22,613 nucleotides of DNA. Origin: a virus. Below the pieces are notes generated by a model that made no database searches, was not told where the DNA came from, and saw only the letters and a list, made by a program, of their open reading frames with translations. The stretch spans positions 1 through 22,613 of the IMG/VR virus record IMGVR_UViG_3300047564_000884; one strand, written 5' to 3'. Each line of letters opens with the position of its first letter. The first letter of the stretch is position 1. Both the position numbers and the translations under genes were made by a program. Shown piece after piece: positions 14,892 to 22,613 of the stretch.

Positions 14892-15124
14892 TATTCTTGA
14901 TCCTCTTGTGTTTCTTCATAATCATCTTCGTACTCTTCTTCAGAGTCGTACTCTTCCTCATCTTCTTCTTCGCTTGGTTCGCCAAAAAGTTGACTTGCAA
15001 CAGAGTTCCTCATAGCATCAATTCTCTCAGATGACTTATTGAAAAGTACATCTTTGATAGCATCACTGACCTCAGATGCGGATCGATCATCGATAATCGC
15101 ATCGATAATTTCAGAAGGTGTCAT
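14891..15124 (-). CDS. 67: gp67, prohead core protein
   Basis: Small prohead core component needed for correct head shape in T4, cleaved on maturation. This 77-aa protein has the T4 gp67 layout: a helical N-terminal half (IIDAIIDDRSASEVSDAIKD) and an extremely acidic tail (~50-77, nearly all Glu, Asp, Tyr and Ser). Position directly after gp20 is also as in T4. Sequence identity is low because of composition, so the call leans on synteny. Confidence 0.82.
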   Translation of the reverse strand: MTPSEIIDAIIDDRSASEVSDAIKDVLFNKSSERIDAMRNSVASQLFGEPSEEEDEEEYDSEEEYEDDYEETQEDQE

Positions 15125-15149
15125 GGTATTAGTTCAAACCTGTATAATT

Positions 15150-15157
15150 TATTTATC
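15150..15157 (-). promoter_or_regulatory. Late promoter box GATAAATA before gp67
   Basis: 7 of 8 bases match the T4 late box. It lies just past the gp20 stop and 25 bases before the gp67 ATG. Confidence 0.6.
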
Positions 15158-15160
15158 TGA

Positions 15161-16834
15161 TCAGATCTCTCCGCCCTTTGGAGGTTCTACAGACTTCTCA
15201 TCAACTTGATCATCTTTAGGAACATTTCCTAAGTTTTGACCACCATTACCACCATCTACAGGTTGACCATCGGAACCAACTCCTGCCATTTCTTCTGGAT
15301 CAGGAAGAATACCTTTTTCAATCTCATCTTCAATTTGAGCATCAATCTCAATAATTTCTTGATCTGTCTGTCTCAAAATATTGCGACGAACATACTCAAC
15401 AGAATAATACTTGCCGAGATAAGGTTCAATTTGATTGACAACTCCAAGACGGCTGTTCATCAGTTCAGCATCTTTGAGTTCATCGAATTGATTATCGTAA
15501 ATATAATCAAATTGAATGTGCTCCTTCATCAAATCCCAATCTTCTGGGGTGATGATATTTTTGAGGATAAGTTGAGTCTTTAAAAGATCCAGGAAGATAT
15601 TGCTGAAACGTTTGCGGAGACGACCAACAAACTTAGCAAACTTAAGTTCATCTCTCAGAATCTCAGAAGAACGGCCGAGGTTGAAACCACCATCAGCAGC
15701 AATTCTAGATTCGGGAACTTGAAGGGATCTGTAAAGTTTCTTTTGGAAATACTCTACGTCAGACAGTTCTCCAAGGTTTTGTCCACCAGGAAGAGTTGTG
15801 ATTTCCGTGCCACGTCCACCTTCTCTTCTAGGCAGCCAGAAATCTTCCAGCATGGACATGTACTTTCTATCATCACGAATCTCACCAGTGCCGGCATCGT
15901 AAACCAGTTTGTTACGATACCTGTTCATCACATCTTTGAGGTATTGCTCAGCCTTAACTTTAGGCAGATTACCAACATCGATGTAGAAAATTCTACGCTC
16001 TGGAGCACGAGACAATCTGTAGATAACAAGCGAGTCTTCAATCATACGGAGTTGATTGAGAGACTTAATTGCTTTATGAAGATATGAAAGAACAATAGAC
16101 TTGTTCCTATCTACCAGACCAGAAGTACAATATGTAATTGCATCTTTTGCAATTCTTACTCCTTTTGCTTCACTACCCCCAGTAATTTGCGAGGGATACA
16201 TTTGTCTAGGAGTATACATGAAGTACTCCTCAATCTCTGGAGTAACTCCTCTAGCAAGTTGGTCTGCAGTATCTTCTCTTGAATTGATTCCAGTAAGAGC
16301 AGCTCTTTGATTCTGAGTCAGTTTCTTTTCCTGTCGGATATAACGCATCTTAAGAGCGTCAATAAATCTGATCTCTTGGAGACCAGCAGCAGGATCTTTT
16401 AGATCGATAATTTTGTGGTAGTAAATTCTACCATCAACGTACCAGTTTCTAAAAATTTCGTGACACTTAGAATCAAAATCGAGAAGATCTTTGATGTACT
16501 TAAATTCTTTGCGGACGATTTTTTTGATGTCGTCACTAGCATTAAGATTTTGAAGATCAATAGAAACGGGAGAATCATTCAGATCCGAAACAATTGCTTC
16601 GTTCACAATATCTTCAATGGCACTATCACACTCTGGGTGCAGAGCCATTTCCCTATATCTTCTAATCAGATCGGCCTCAGTTTTGTAGACACCTTCAATG
16701 TCAACGTATTGACCATAAAAACCGCTAGAAAGATAATAGTCAACCCCATCCTCATTATTAGGAGGAACAGGGCTGACTACACTTTTGGGTTTGGGATCGG
16801 TGTCTTCAATTGAGAAGCCAAAAAGCTTAGGCAT
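15161..16834 (-). CDS. 20: gp20, portal vertex protein
   Basis: Dodecameric portal at the unique head vertex, through which DNA is packaged and to which the tail neck attaches. The 557 aa length is close to T4 gp20 (524). Conserved landmarks are YREMALHPECDSAIEDIVNE (~83-102), IYYHKIIDLKDP, IEDSLVIYRLSRAPERRIFY, and the clip/stem region with WLPRREGGRGTEITTLPGG. The C-terminal ~45 residues are Gly/Pro/Asp-rich and disordered. This gene is a standard cyanophage diversity marker. A late-like CCTAAATA box precedes it. Confidence 0.97.
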   Translation of the reverse strand: MPKLFGFSIEDTDPKPKSVVSPVPPNNEDGVDYYLSSGFYGQYVDIEGVYKTEADLIRRYREMALHPECDSAIEDIVNEAIVSDLNDSPVSIDLQNLNASDDIKKIVRKEFKYIKDLLDFDSKCHEIFRNWYVDGRIYYHKIIDLKDPAAGLQEIRFIDALKMRYIRQEKKLTQNQRAALTGINSREDTADQLARGVTPEIEEYFMYTPRQMYPSQITGGSEAKGVRIAKDAITYCTSGLVDRNKSIVLSYLHKAIKSLNQLRMIEDSLVIYRLSRAPERRIFYIDVGNLPKVKAEQYLKDVMNRYRNKLVYDAGTGEIRDDRKYMSMLEDFWLPRREGGRGTEITTLPGGQNLGELSDVEYFQKKLYRSLQVPESRIAADGGFNLGRSSEILRDELKFAKFVGRLRKRFSNIFLDLLKTQLILKNIITPEDWDLMKEHIQFDYIYDNQFDELKDAELMNSRLGVVNQIEPYLGKYYSVEYVRRNILRQTDQEIIEIDAQIEDEIEKGILPDPEEMAGVGSDGQPVDGGNGGQNLGNVPKDDQVDEKSVEPPKGGEI

Positions 16835-16860
16835 TATCTAAATCCGATTTCTACTATCTC

Positions 16861-16868
16861 TATTTAGG
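16861..16868 (-). promoter_or_regulatory. Late-promoter-like box CCTAAATA before gp20
   Basis: 6 of 8 bases match TATAAATA, 26 bases before the gp20 ATG. The TAAATA core is kept, as at gp18 and gp19. Confidence 0.45.
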
Positions 16869-16876
16869 TGACCTTA

Positions 16877-17455
16877 TCAACCGGTGATATCTCCACCATT
16901 TCCATATGCTTCCCAGTACTGGACTTGGAGTTCAACAGTGAACTCTTCCAGAGTATCGGAAGAATCATATGAAAGTTCAATCTGCGAGACGTTGGTGGGG
17001 AACACATCATAGAAACGATATGTTCTAATTGTATCACCCTCACGATTCAGTTGGAATACATATGCATCCGACTTGTAGTTGAGTGGGTTGCTTTCTCCAG
17101 TGGCATCTGCTACGTTATTGATAGCATTCATCCACTTTTCAAAAGCACCTCTGATTGCAAAGTCAGTATCGTTGATTACGGTTACTGTCCAAGTATCGAA
17201 GGTTCTATCACCAGCGATCTTGAGAATTCTTCCTCTAAAAGGAATATCAATGGGAGCAACGTTGGAAGCAGGCAGCGCAGCTGCCTTTACCAAGAATCTT
17301 GCTTTGTCCAGAACATTGTTATCTGCAGGAGCAATACCAGGGAACGATAATGCAACTTCAAACAGATTAGGTCTGGCACCGCCACCAGTCAGTTTGCTCT
17401 TGAAATCACTGATCTTCCTTAAAGCCGGAGGGTTGAGTTGTTGTCTACTTGCCAT
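16877..17455 (-). CDS. 19: gp19, tail tube protein
   Basis: Hexameric ring protein of the inner tail tube through which DNA passes. The 192-aa length is a little above T4 gp19 (163). The N-terminus carries PPALRKISDFKSKL, then LFEVALSFPG. The tube beta-sandwich follows (ARFLVKAAALP, IPFRGRILKIAGDRTF, WTVTVINDTDF), the helix EKWMNAINN, and C-terminal strands with YRFYDVFPTNVSQIELSYDS. GAGG lies 7 bases before the ATG. It sits between sheath and portal, as in T4. Confidence 0.96.
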   Translation of the reverse strand: MASRQQLNPPALRKISDFKSKLTGGGARPNLFEVALSFPGIAPADNNVLDKARFLVKAAALPASNVAPIDIPFRGRILKIAGDRTFDTWTVTVINDTDFAIRGAFEKWMNAINNVADATGESNPLNYKSDAYVFQLNREGDTIRTYRFYDVFPTNVSQIELSYDSSDTLEEFTVELQVQYWEAYGNGGDITG

Positions 17456-17479
17456 TGTGGAACCTCTAGTCTTTTTTGA

Positions 17480-17487
17480 TATTTAAG
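17480..17487 (-). promoter_or_regulatory. Late-promoter-like box CTTAAATA before gp19
   Basis: 6 of 8 bases match TATAAATA, 24 bases before the gp19 ATG and just past the gp18 stop. Confidence 0.4.
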
Positions 17488-17490
17488 GAA

Positions 17491-19929
17491 TTAAACGTTA
17501 CCGATGACTTCTTCAAAGTCAACACCGCTGCGAGTAGCAACGAATGTCAGACCGATGAAGTTGATGGAACGAGCGGGTTTGATGTAAATGTCAGCCACGA
17601 ACTCGTTGTTGTCAATTACAGCAGCGGTGTTATTTGTTTCGTCGCAGATGACAACGAAATCTGTGATACCACGCTTGGACTGAACATCTCTGAGGAAAGG
17701 TTCAATCGTGTTGACGAAGTTGCTTCTTGTAATTTCGTCGTTGAACTCAAAGAGTTGATCCTTGGCGGCCGCGGAAATCGCTTTCTCCAGGAACAGGAAC
17801 AGACGACGAACGTTAATTCTGTCAAAGGCAGAAGACTTAGCAAGAGCCGTCTTGTCTCCGAAGAGAACAATACCAGATCCAGATTGGAAGATTACAGGGT
17901 TGATTCTGTTGCTGTAAAGAACATCTCTTTGTTGCTGGTTGGGGTTATAAGGAACCTTAACAGCATTCAGGATAGCACCTCTCAGGGTTCCAGCGGGAGA
18001 GAACCAGGGGAAGTTGTTGATATCGTTTCTAGCACAGATGCCAGCGATATCTCCATTCAGAGGAACATATCTGAAGGTAGCATTGAAGCGGTCATACATG
18101 TACTTATAACCACTATCAAATACAGCGTAGGAGGAAGATGTCAGAGGACCGAAGAATCCAACTACGTTATTTGTGATGTCTACATCAGAGTTTACAGTTA
18201 CCGAACCAGCGGCAGCATCATTGATGATTGCTTTTCTGTAGGGCGAGATGAATGCAAGAGCATCCTTTCTTCTTTCTGCAACGTCGATGGCCTTCAGAGC
18301 AACAGATTGTGCCTCTGCGAGGTTGTAGTTGGCAGATCCCATCAGAACGAAATCTACGGGATAGTTATCGGGGTTAGCGAATACTTCAAAACCAGCTCTA
18401 ATGTATGCAGCAGAAGCGGTGAGACCACCAGAGTTTGCAGCAGTGTTGGTAGTTCCAGTCTTGGCACCGTAGTTAACGCCACCGCCAAGTTGCATGTTGG
18501 TGTTACCGATACCAGCAAAGTTGATACCTTGAGCGGGTTGATCCCATGCAGTATCTGTAGCAGCAGTCCATCCAGTTGCGGTTGTGAATCCAGTTGCTCT
18601 GGTTCCAGCAGGTTGACCACCGAGATAGATGTTGTCGGACTGAGCCTTGACATACTTTCTATAGTAGGAAGCATCACCTACAGAGAACTCAGCATCAGTT
18701 GCCTTAGAAAGGGACAGGTGCTTCTCAAGGATAGTTCCGACGTTTCCTGTGATTGTTCCTTTGTCGTCGATAACGACAACGTGAACTTCATCATTCTTGG
18801 CAGCCCTTACTTCAGCGTATCCAGAAGTTCCAGGACGCTCAGCGATTTGATTCCAAGCAAGTTTGGTTCCATTGGAAAGGTCGATTGTTTGGGAATCGAA
18901 CCAGTCACCAGGAGTTCCGTTTCTGAGGGATCCGAAGAATGTTACCGCAGTACCAGATGCAATAGTAACAGCAGTTGTCGATCCAGCACCGATGGTGAAG
19001 GATGTTAAACCGTTGCTGTACGATACACTACCAACAGCAACAAAAGTCAGAGCACTACCTACATGAACCGAAGATCCAGCAGCAACAACTGCAGAAAGAT
19101 CACCAGCGAGAGTGAAGGATGTAGTTCCAGCGGTTCCTGTTACGGAAAGTGTGCTCGATCCGTTCTGAATGAAGTCGGCAGCAAGACCAGTGCTGAGAAT
19201 AGGCTTGATTCCAGATTGTCCAGACCCACCAGCAACAAACTTATATGTTCCGTTGGGGGTGTAATCGATACTCGTTACTACACCAGCAGCAGAAACGTGC
19301 TGAGTAACTTTAACTTCGATCTGACCAGATCTAACTTCTGTGATGATTCCTTTGAGGTTACCATCGAGTGCAACTGTTCCTCCGATTCCAGGAACAACAG
19401 TTCCAGAAGGAATTGCCTGAGAAACACCCATACCAACAGTCAGTCCTGTTGTGGTGATACCTGTGAGAATCTGATCGCTCTTGCCATCGATCATGGCAAC
19501 TCTCAGGGTGTTACCCCAAGAACCAGGATCACGGCTTACAACGTCATAATTGGTGATAGTGTTATCATCGTATCCAAGATCACTATAGTGTTCGGCACTC
19601 TTGATCTTAGGGCCTGTTCCCCAACCTACGCTGCTATAGAATGCGTTCTTGAGGTCTGCATCATCTGCTCTAAGAACTCTAAGAGCGCCACCATATGCAA
19701 GGTAGGAGGAACCTACAAGCCAAGTTTCGTATTGCTTATCAAGATCATAAGATTGTCCGAAGTTGCTCAGTAACTCAGATTCGTTGGCAACTAAAACGGG
19801 AAGTTCTACTGGCCCTTTAGCAAAAGGCCCAACGAGAGCACCCGTTCTATCGGACGTAGGATCGATTCTCCCTAAAGTAAGATCTACTTCTCTTACAACA
19901 ATGCCAGGAGATGCTAAATTCAGCGGCAT
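17491..19929 (-). CDS. 18: gp18, contractile tail sheath protein with large insertion
   Basis: Sheath protein that contracts to drive the tube through the host envelope. The N-terminus MPLNLASPGIVVREVDLT and the C-terminal GITDFVVICDETNNTAAVID, NEFVADIYIKPARSINFIGL are hallmark sheath sequences. At 812 aa it is much longer than T4 gp18 (659). The extra length appears as a Ser/Thr/Gly/Val-rich beta region at about residues 150-340, following SRDPGSWGNTLRVAMIDGK. It probably forms surface domains on the sheath. AAGGAG lies 7 bases before the ATG and a late box lies upstream. GC-richer, biased codons fit abundant expression. Confidence 0.97.
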   Translation of the reverse strand: MPLNLASPGIVVREVDLTLGRIDPTSDRTGALVGPFAKGPVELPVLVANESELLSNFGQSYDLDKQYETWLVGSSYLAYGGALRVLRADDADLKNAFYSSVGWGTGPKIKSAEHYSDLGYDDNTITNYDVVSRDPGSWGNTLRVAMIDGKSDQILTGITTTGLTVGMGVSQAIPSGTVVPGIGGTVALDGNLKGIITEVRSGQIEVKVTQHVSAAGVVTSIDYTPNGTYKFVAGGSGQSGIKPILSTGLAADFIQNGSSTLSVTGTAGTTSFTLAGDLSAVVAAGSSVHVGSALTFVAVGSVSYSNGLTSFTIGAGSTTAVTIASGTAVTFFGSLRNGTPGDWFDSQTIDLSNGTKLAWNQIAERPGTSGYAEVRAAKNDEVHVVVIDDKGTITGNVGTILEKHLSLSKATDAEFSVGDASYYRKYVKAQSDNIYLGGQPAGTRATGFTTATGWTAATDTAWDQPAQGINFAGIGNTNMQLGGGVNYGAKTGTTNTAANSGGLTASAAYIRAGFEVFANPDNYPVDFVLMGSANYNLAEAQSVALKAIDVAERRKDALAFISPYRKAIINDAAAGSVTVNSDVDITNNVVGFFGPLTSSSYAVFDSGYKYMYDRFNATFRYVPLNGDIAGICARNDINNFPWFSPAGTLRGAILNAVKVPYNPNQQQRDVLYSNRINPVIFQSGSGIVLFGDKTALAKSSAFDRINVRRLFLFLEKAISAAAKDQLFEFNDEITRSNFVNTIEPFLRDVQSKRGITDFVVICDETNNTAAVIDNNEFVADIYIKPARSINFIGLTFVATRSGVDFEEVIGNV

Positions 19930-19966
19930 CTTATTTCTCCTTGTGGATCCAGAATAAGTCTGTAAG

Positions 19967-19974
19967 TATTTAGA
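19967..19974 (-). promoter_or_regulatory. Late-promoter-like box TCTAAATA before gp18
   Basis: 7 of 8 bases match TATAAATA, 37 bases before the gp18 ATG, in the 85-base gap after the zinc mini-protein gene. Confidence 0.55.
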
Positions 19975-20014
19975 ATTTTGATCGCTTTAAGTGGGGAAAC
20001 AATGCATGAACAAT

Positions 20015-20257
20015 CTACCAATCAGGATATTGCCAATTTACTGCCTCTCGTTGGCATTCTTTTCTTTGTTGGCGTTTATTGGTGATTCTTTTTATAGTGC
20101 ACACTTTGCACTCATATGAATAAGATGATTTGACCTTACCTCGGTCTTTTCTAGTTAGATAGAAATCGGAAAGAAGATCTTTTGTTTCTCCGCAGACTTT
20201 ACATGTCCTTTGTTGAAACAGAAGATGCTCTAAACCAAAGTCTTCTTCTAAACTCAT
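20015..20257 (-). CDS. Four-cysteine zinc-binding mini-protein (80 aa)
   Basis: Cys pairs CKVC (C19, C22) and CKVC (C50, C53) form a probable zinc-ribbon or treble-clef site. A basic segment (KRITNKRQQRKECQR) and a WQYPDW end follow. Such CxxC-GETKDLxxFY-CxxC modules occur at the N-terminus of some phage HNH/endonuclease-VII-like proteins. The HNH catalytic part is absent here, so this could be a stand-alone module or a remnant. The ATG overlaps the gp17 stop by 4 bases (ATGA), so it is co-translated with the terminase. Nucleic-acid binding is inferred. Confidence 0.72.
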   Translation of the reverse strand: MSLEEDFGLEHLLFQQRTCKVCGETKDLLSDFYLTRKDRGKVKSSYSYECKVCTIKRITNKRQQRKECQREAVNWQYPDW

Positions 20258-21897
20258 TTATATTCCCACATGAAGGCTCTGTCACCATATTCATCCGTGT
20301 ACCATCTATCTCCATCAGAATCTACAAAACTTTCATCGTCAAGTCCATCCGATACAAATCCAAATGGAGCCATGTCTTGTTCAATTTGATTCTTCTGTTC
20401 CTCATAGATTTTTTTACGGACATCTTGATCCGTCATCTCTTTGAAGTAGTCTTGTGCTACTAACCATGCAAAGATAACCAAGCACATTGCCAAGTCGTCA
20501 TTACATCCTTCTTCTGCTTCAAAAGATTGCTTTCTTTGGACAAATGTCGTAAGTTCTGATATAATGTCATAGTCTACAGTTAAGATCTTATGATCTTCAA
20601 CTAGAGTCTTCAAGTTAGAGCAACCTAACTTCTTTACAGCAGAAGTCATTCTTACTCCCATCTGGGATTTCTTTCCAGAGAATCCATGACCAACAATTTG
20701 TCCAGCACGACCCCTCATAGAAGCCATAAGCATATTGTCATACTCAAGATCAAAGTGTAGGATATTAGCAACCTGATCACCAATATCATTTACCTCACAT
20801 AGAACCCAAGCGTTATTATATTTTGTCGCTATCTCATAAATGATGCTAGGAAATAGCATCGGTTTGATTTCATTGTTTCTATATTTTGCAACTACCTTAT
20901 AGGGAAACTCAGTTATATCAAAAAGTAAGAAAGCTGAATAATCATTACCAATACCCCTGGCAACGTCAACCGTCATCATATAATTATTTTCAGGTCTAAC
21001 CTTTTCAAAGATATCCAATCCAGCATTACTTTGAATTGGATCCTCATAAACCATTGACTTTAGGATTGCAGGAGCAATCAGAGTGTCAACAGATCCTAAG
21101 AATTCGCATTCAAACTCAACACGGAATTGTGACTCCGAAGTATTTCGAATAGTCTGTTCTTTCCAGGCCTCATCTCTTCCTGGTACTTCTGACCAGTGAA
21201 CCTCCGTTGGAACGTATTCGTTTCTCTTTCTCTCAGCATCATGCCAGTATCGGTAGAAGTGATTCATACCGTGTGGCGTTGACACCATAATTACTTTGGT
21301 GCTTTGGCCAGAAGAAATAGTAGGATAAACAGAGGCAAAGAATTGATCAGCAATGTGATTCGGGATGAACGCGAACTCGTCGAGAAAGATGATATTATAG
21401 GATCCGCCTCGGACAGCAGACGCTGAAGTAGAAGCAGCGAGAATCTTTGACCCATTCTCTAACTCAACATTACCTTTATTCCATACCAGGATACCTTGCT
21501 GCATCCACTTTGGCAAGTTTTCGTAAGCAAGTTGTAATCTTGCCAACAGGTCTCTGGCTGTAGATGCCTTGTTGGCGAGAATGGCAATGTTTACGTTATC
21601 ATTGAACAATGCATAGTGTAGCAAATATGATACGCAAGTCGTAGACTTACCAGTCTGACGTGGCATCTTACAGATATTGAATCTGTGTGCGTGGAAATTT
21701 CTAATCAGTTTCTCTTGAAATGCATACATCTCAAAGGGAACAAGACCCTTGTCAAGAGAAACGATCTGAATATAATTCTTGGCAAAATATACTGGATCAT
21801 CTTTACATTTAATAAACTCCTGAATTTGATCAGGCGTAAAGTTAATCTTTGTATGAGCCTTTTTTAAATTCGGATTACCAAGATAGATATCATCCAT
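20254..21897 (-). CDS. 17: gp17, terminase large subunit
   Basis: ATP-driven packaging motor and headful nuclease. The N-terminal ATPase has Walker A PRQTGKST (79-86), Walker B IIFLDEFAF (169-177) with catalytic E174, and motif III VSTPHG. The C-terminal RNase-H-like nuclease has D311 in TVDVARG, E368 in CEVND and a third acid in CNDDLAM. At 547 aa it is shorter than T4 gp17 (610). The ATG is 2 bases past the nuclease-like gene's stop, with little ribosome site, which suggests coupling. The usual upstream small terminase gp16 is not identifiable within the window. Confidence 0.97.
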   Translation of the reverse strand: MDDIYLGNPNLKKAHTKINFTPDQIQEFIKCKDDPVYFAKNYIQIVSLDKGLVPFEMYAFQEKLIRNFHAHRFNICKMPRQTGKSTTCVSYLLHYALFNDNVNIAILANKASTARDLLARLQLAYENLPKWMQQGILVWNKGNVELENGSKILAASTSASAVRGGSYNIIFLDEFAFIPNHIADQFFASVYPTISSGQSTKVIMVSTPHGMNHFYRYWHDAERKRNEYVPTEVHWSEVPGRDEAWKEQTIRNTSESQFRVEFECEFLGSVDTLIAPAILKSMVYEDPIQSNAGLDIFEKVRPENNYMMTVDVARGIGNDYSAFLLFDITEFPYKVVAKYRNNEIKPMLFPSIIYEIATKYNNAWVLCEVNDIGDQVANILHFDLEYDNMLMASMRGRAGQIVGHGFSGKKSQMGVRMTSAVKKLGCSNLKTLVEDHKILTVDYDIISELTTFVQRKQSFEAEEGCNDDLAMCLVIFAWLVAQDYFKEMTDQDVRKKIYEEQKNQIEQDMAPFGFVSDGLDDESFVDSDGDRWYTDEYGDRAFMWEYK

Positions 21898-21899
21898 TA

Positions 21900-22331
21900 T
21901 TACACTAGAGTGCCCTTAGCACGACGAATTTCACGAAGTTCTTCCAAGTTCTTTTGCTTGGTTCCCCCATCATATCCCCAAGCATATCCCTCAACGATCA
22001 TCTGATCGTTCAAAGACAATTCTTCATTGTTGATGTAAAGTCTTCCAATAATTCTTCCATACTTCTCAGTAGAGTCTGGAAGTTCTGTGCGGATGATAAT
22101 ATCTTTGGCAAACTCAAGACGATGTTTTAACCAATTCTTAGCATCAAGACCTAACGCTTTTTCTTCTGCGTTTGCTGTACGACTTTCCGGTGTATCAATG
22201 CCGCCAAGGCGTATTCGCTTAGCAAGAGAGATATCGAAACCAAGATCAATGTCAGCGTCGATTGTGTCACCGTCTACTACTCTACCTACAGATTTGATTC
22301 TGTAAACGTATGGGTCTTTCTCAAATGTCAT
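21900..22331 (-). CDS. Staphylococcal-nuclease-like (thermonuclease) protein
   Basis: SNase/TNase-fold protein of 143 aa. Residues equivalent to the staphylococcal active site are all present: VVDGDTI (D20, D22), RLGGIDTPES with R41, D46, T47 and E49, and KYGR with R93. It should therefore be a Ca-dependent sugar-nonspecific nuclease. There is no signal peptide, so it would act inside the cell or virion. It overlaps the 70-aa gene by 11 bases and lies directly upstream of gp17. Roles in host-DNA breakdown or in processing during packaging are inferred. Confidence 0.9.
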   Translation of the reverse strand: MTFEKDPYVYRIKSVGRVVDGDTIDADIDLGFDISLAKRIRLGGIDTPESRTANAEEKALGLDAKNWLKHRLEFAKDIIIRTELPDSTEKYGRIIGRLYINNEELSLNDQMIVEGYAWGYDGGTKQKNLEELREIRRAKGTLV

Positions 22332-22533
22332 TTCTATGAAATGCTTCCGGTTCTGTATTATGTATCCAAGTTTTTAACTTGTGAAGATACGAACGAAGCA
22401 TATTAGCTTGATTGGCATGAAATGGATCTTGAGTTTCTATGTATAATCTATTGTGAAGGTCAATACCGTCCAAGCACTTCTTTATAATAGGATTCCAAGG
22501 TTCCCTGAAAGAAGTATTCCATTCGCGTGGCAT
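22321..22533 (-). CDS. Hypothetical protein (70 aa)
   Basis: Unrecognised 70-aa protein, rich in aromatic residues and histidine (MPREWNTSFREPWNPIIKKC, LHNRLYIETQDPFHANQANM, then an amphipathic RSYLHKLKTWIHN helix). No membrane segment or metal motif is evident. It starts 4 bases after an upstream stop and overlaps the nuclease gene by 11 bases, so it belongs to the terminase operon. It is too small to be a normal gp16 and lacks its features. Confidence 0.7.
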   Translation of the reverse strand: MPREWNTSFREPWNPIIKKCLDGIDLHNRLYIETQDPFHANQANMLRSYLHKLKTWIHNTEPEAFHRNDI

Positions 22534-22537
22534 ACGT

Positions 22538-22613
22538 TTACTTTTTCTTACCCCCGTTCTTGGCTTTCTTCGCTGTCGCGTTGCCTTGATTCTGTTTGCT
22601 CTGACCCTTTTTG
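22538..22613 (-). CDS. C-terminal fragment with lysine-rich tail
   Basis: Only the last 24 codons and the TAA lie in the window. They encode a Lys/Gln/Gly/Asn-rich disordered tail ending KNGGKKK. The gene starts beyond the right edge. In T4 order the next upstream gene would be the small terminase gp16, but a tail this simple cannot be assigned. Confidence 0.6.
   Translation of the reverse strand, partial: KKGQSKQNQGNATAKKAKNGGKKK

Noticed and set aside
17476-19008. A 510-codon plus-strand open frame antisense to gp18
   Set aside because: Cys/Ser-rich nonsense protein mirroring gp18 codon use; no ribosome site, promoter or family.
1-22613. tRNA genes, CRISPR arrays, insertion sequences and photosynthesis genes
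   Set aside because: Looked for and not seen; the window is almost wholly covered by phage protein genes.

Overview
The window reads as part of the genome of a T4-like cyanophage (marine cyanomyovirus infecting Synechococcus or Prochlorococcus). It carries the T4 virion-morphogenesis and recombination core together with genes typical of cyanophages: cobS, a CobT-like VWA protein, and a DUF3110 protein otherwise known from cyanobacteria. All convincing genes lie on the minus strand, packed with overlaps of a few bases, so transcription runs from high to low coordinates. No tRNA, CRISPR array, insertion sequence or photosynthesis gene was seen, and no stretch over 300 bases lacks a gene.

Reading in transcription order (right to left), 22613-20015 holds the 3' end of an unidentified gene with a lysine-rich tail, a 70-aa unknown, a staphylococcal-nuclease-like protein, the large terminase gp17, and a four-cysteine mini-protein. 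Next, 19929-11400 is the virion block: tail sheath gp18, tail tube gp19, portal gp20, prohead core gp67, an 89-aa unknown, prohead protease gp21, scaffold gp22 and major capsid gp23. It ends in a strong terminator. T4-type late promoter boxes (TATAAATA and variants) precede most of these units, matching the late sigma factor gp55 encoded further along.

Then 11314-7258 carries three small unknown genes (one lying mostly inside another, in a different frame), a tail-tube-fold virion protein, uvsY, uvsW, a 144-aa unknown and gp55. A sigma70-type promoter drives gp55, and a second, divergent sigma70-type promoter overlaps the same -35 region and points antisense. The block 7261-4230 encodes the Mre11/Rad50-type pair gp47 and gp46, with a DUF3110 gene between them. 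UvsW, UvsY, gp46 and gp47 together form the T4-type recombination and replication-restart machinery.

Finally, 4208-1 carries a 106-aa unknown, a possible 58-aa gene, a 715-aa HEVGH-plus-VWA protein, a CobS/MoxR-type AAA+ ATPase and a truncated DUF3310 (T7 gp1.7-like) gene. The VWA protein and the ATPase resemble a CobT/CobS chaperone pair, but no large chelatase subunit is present here. This pair is the most intriguing functional unit in the window. Each of its genes is preceded by a terminator and a putative promoter of its own.
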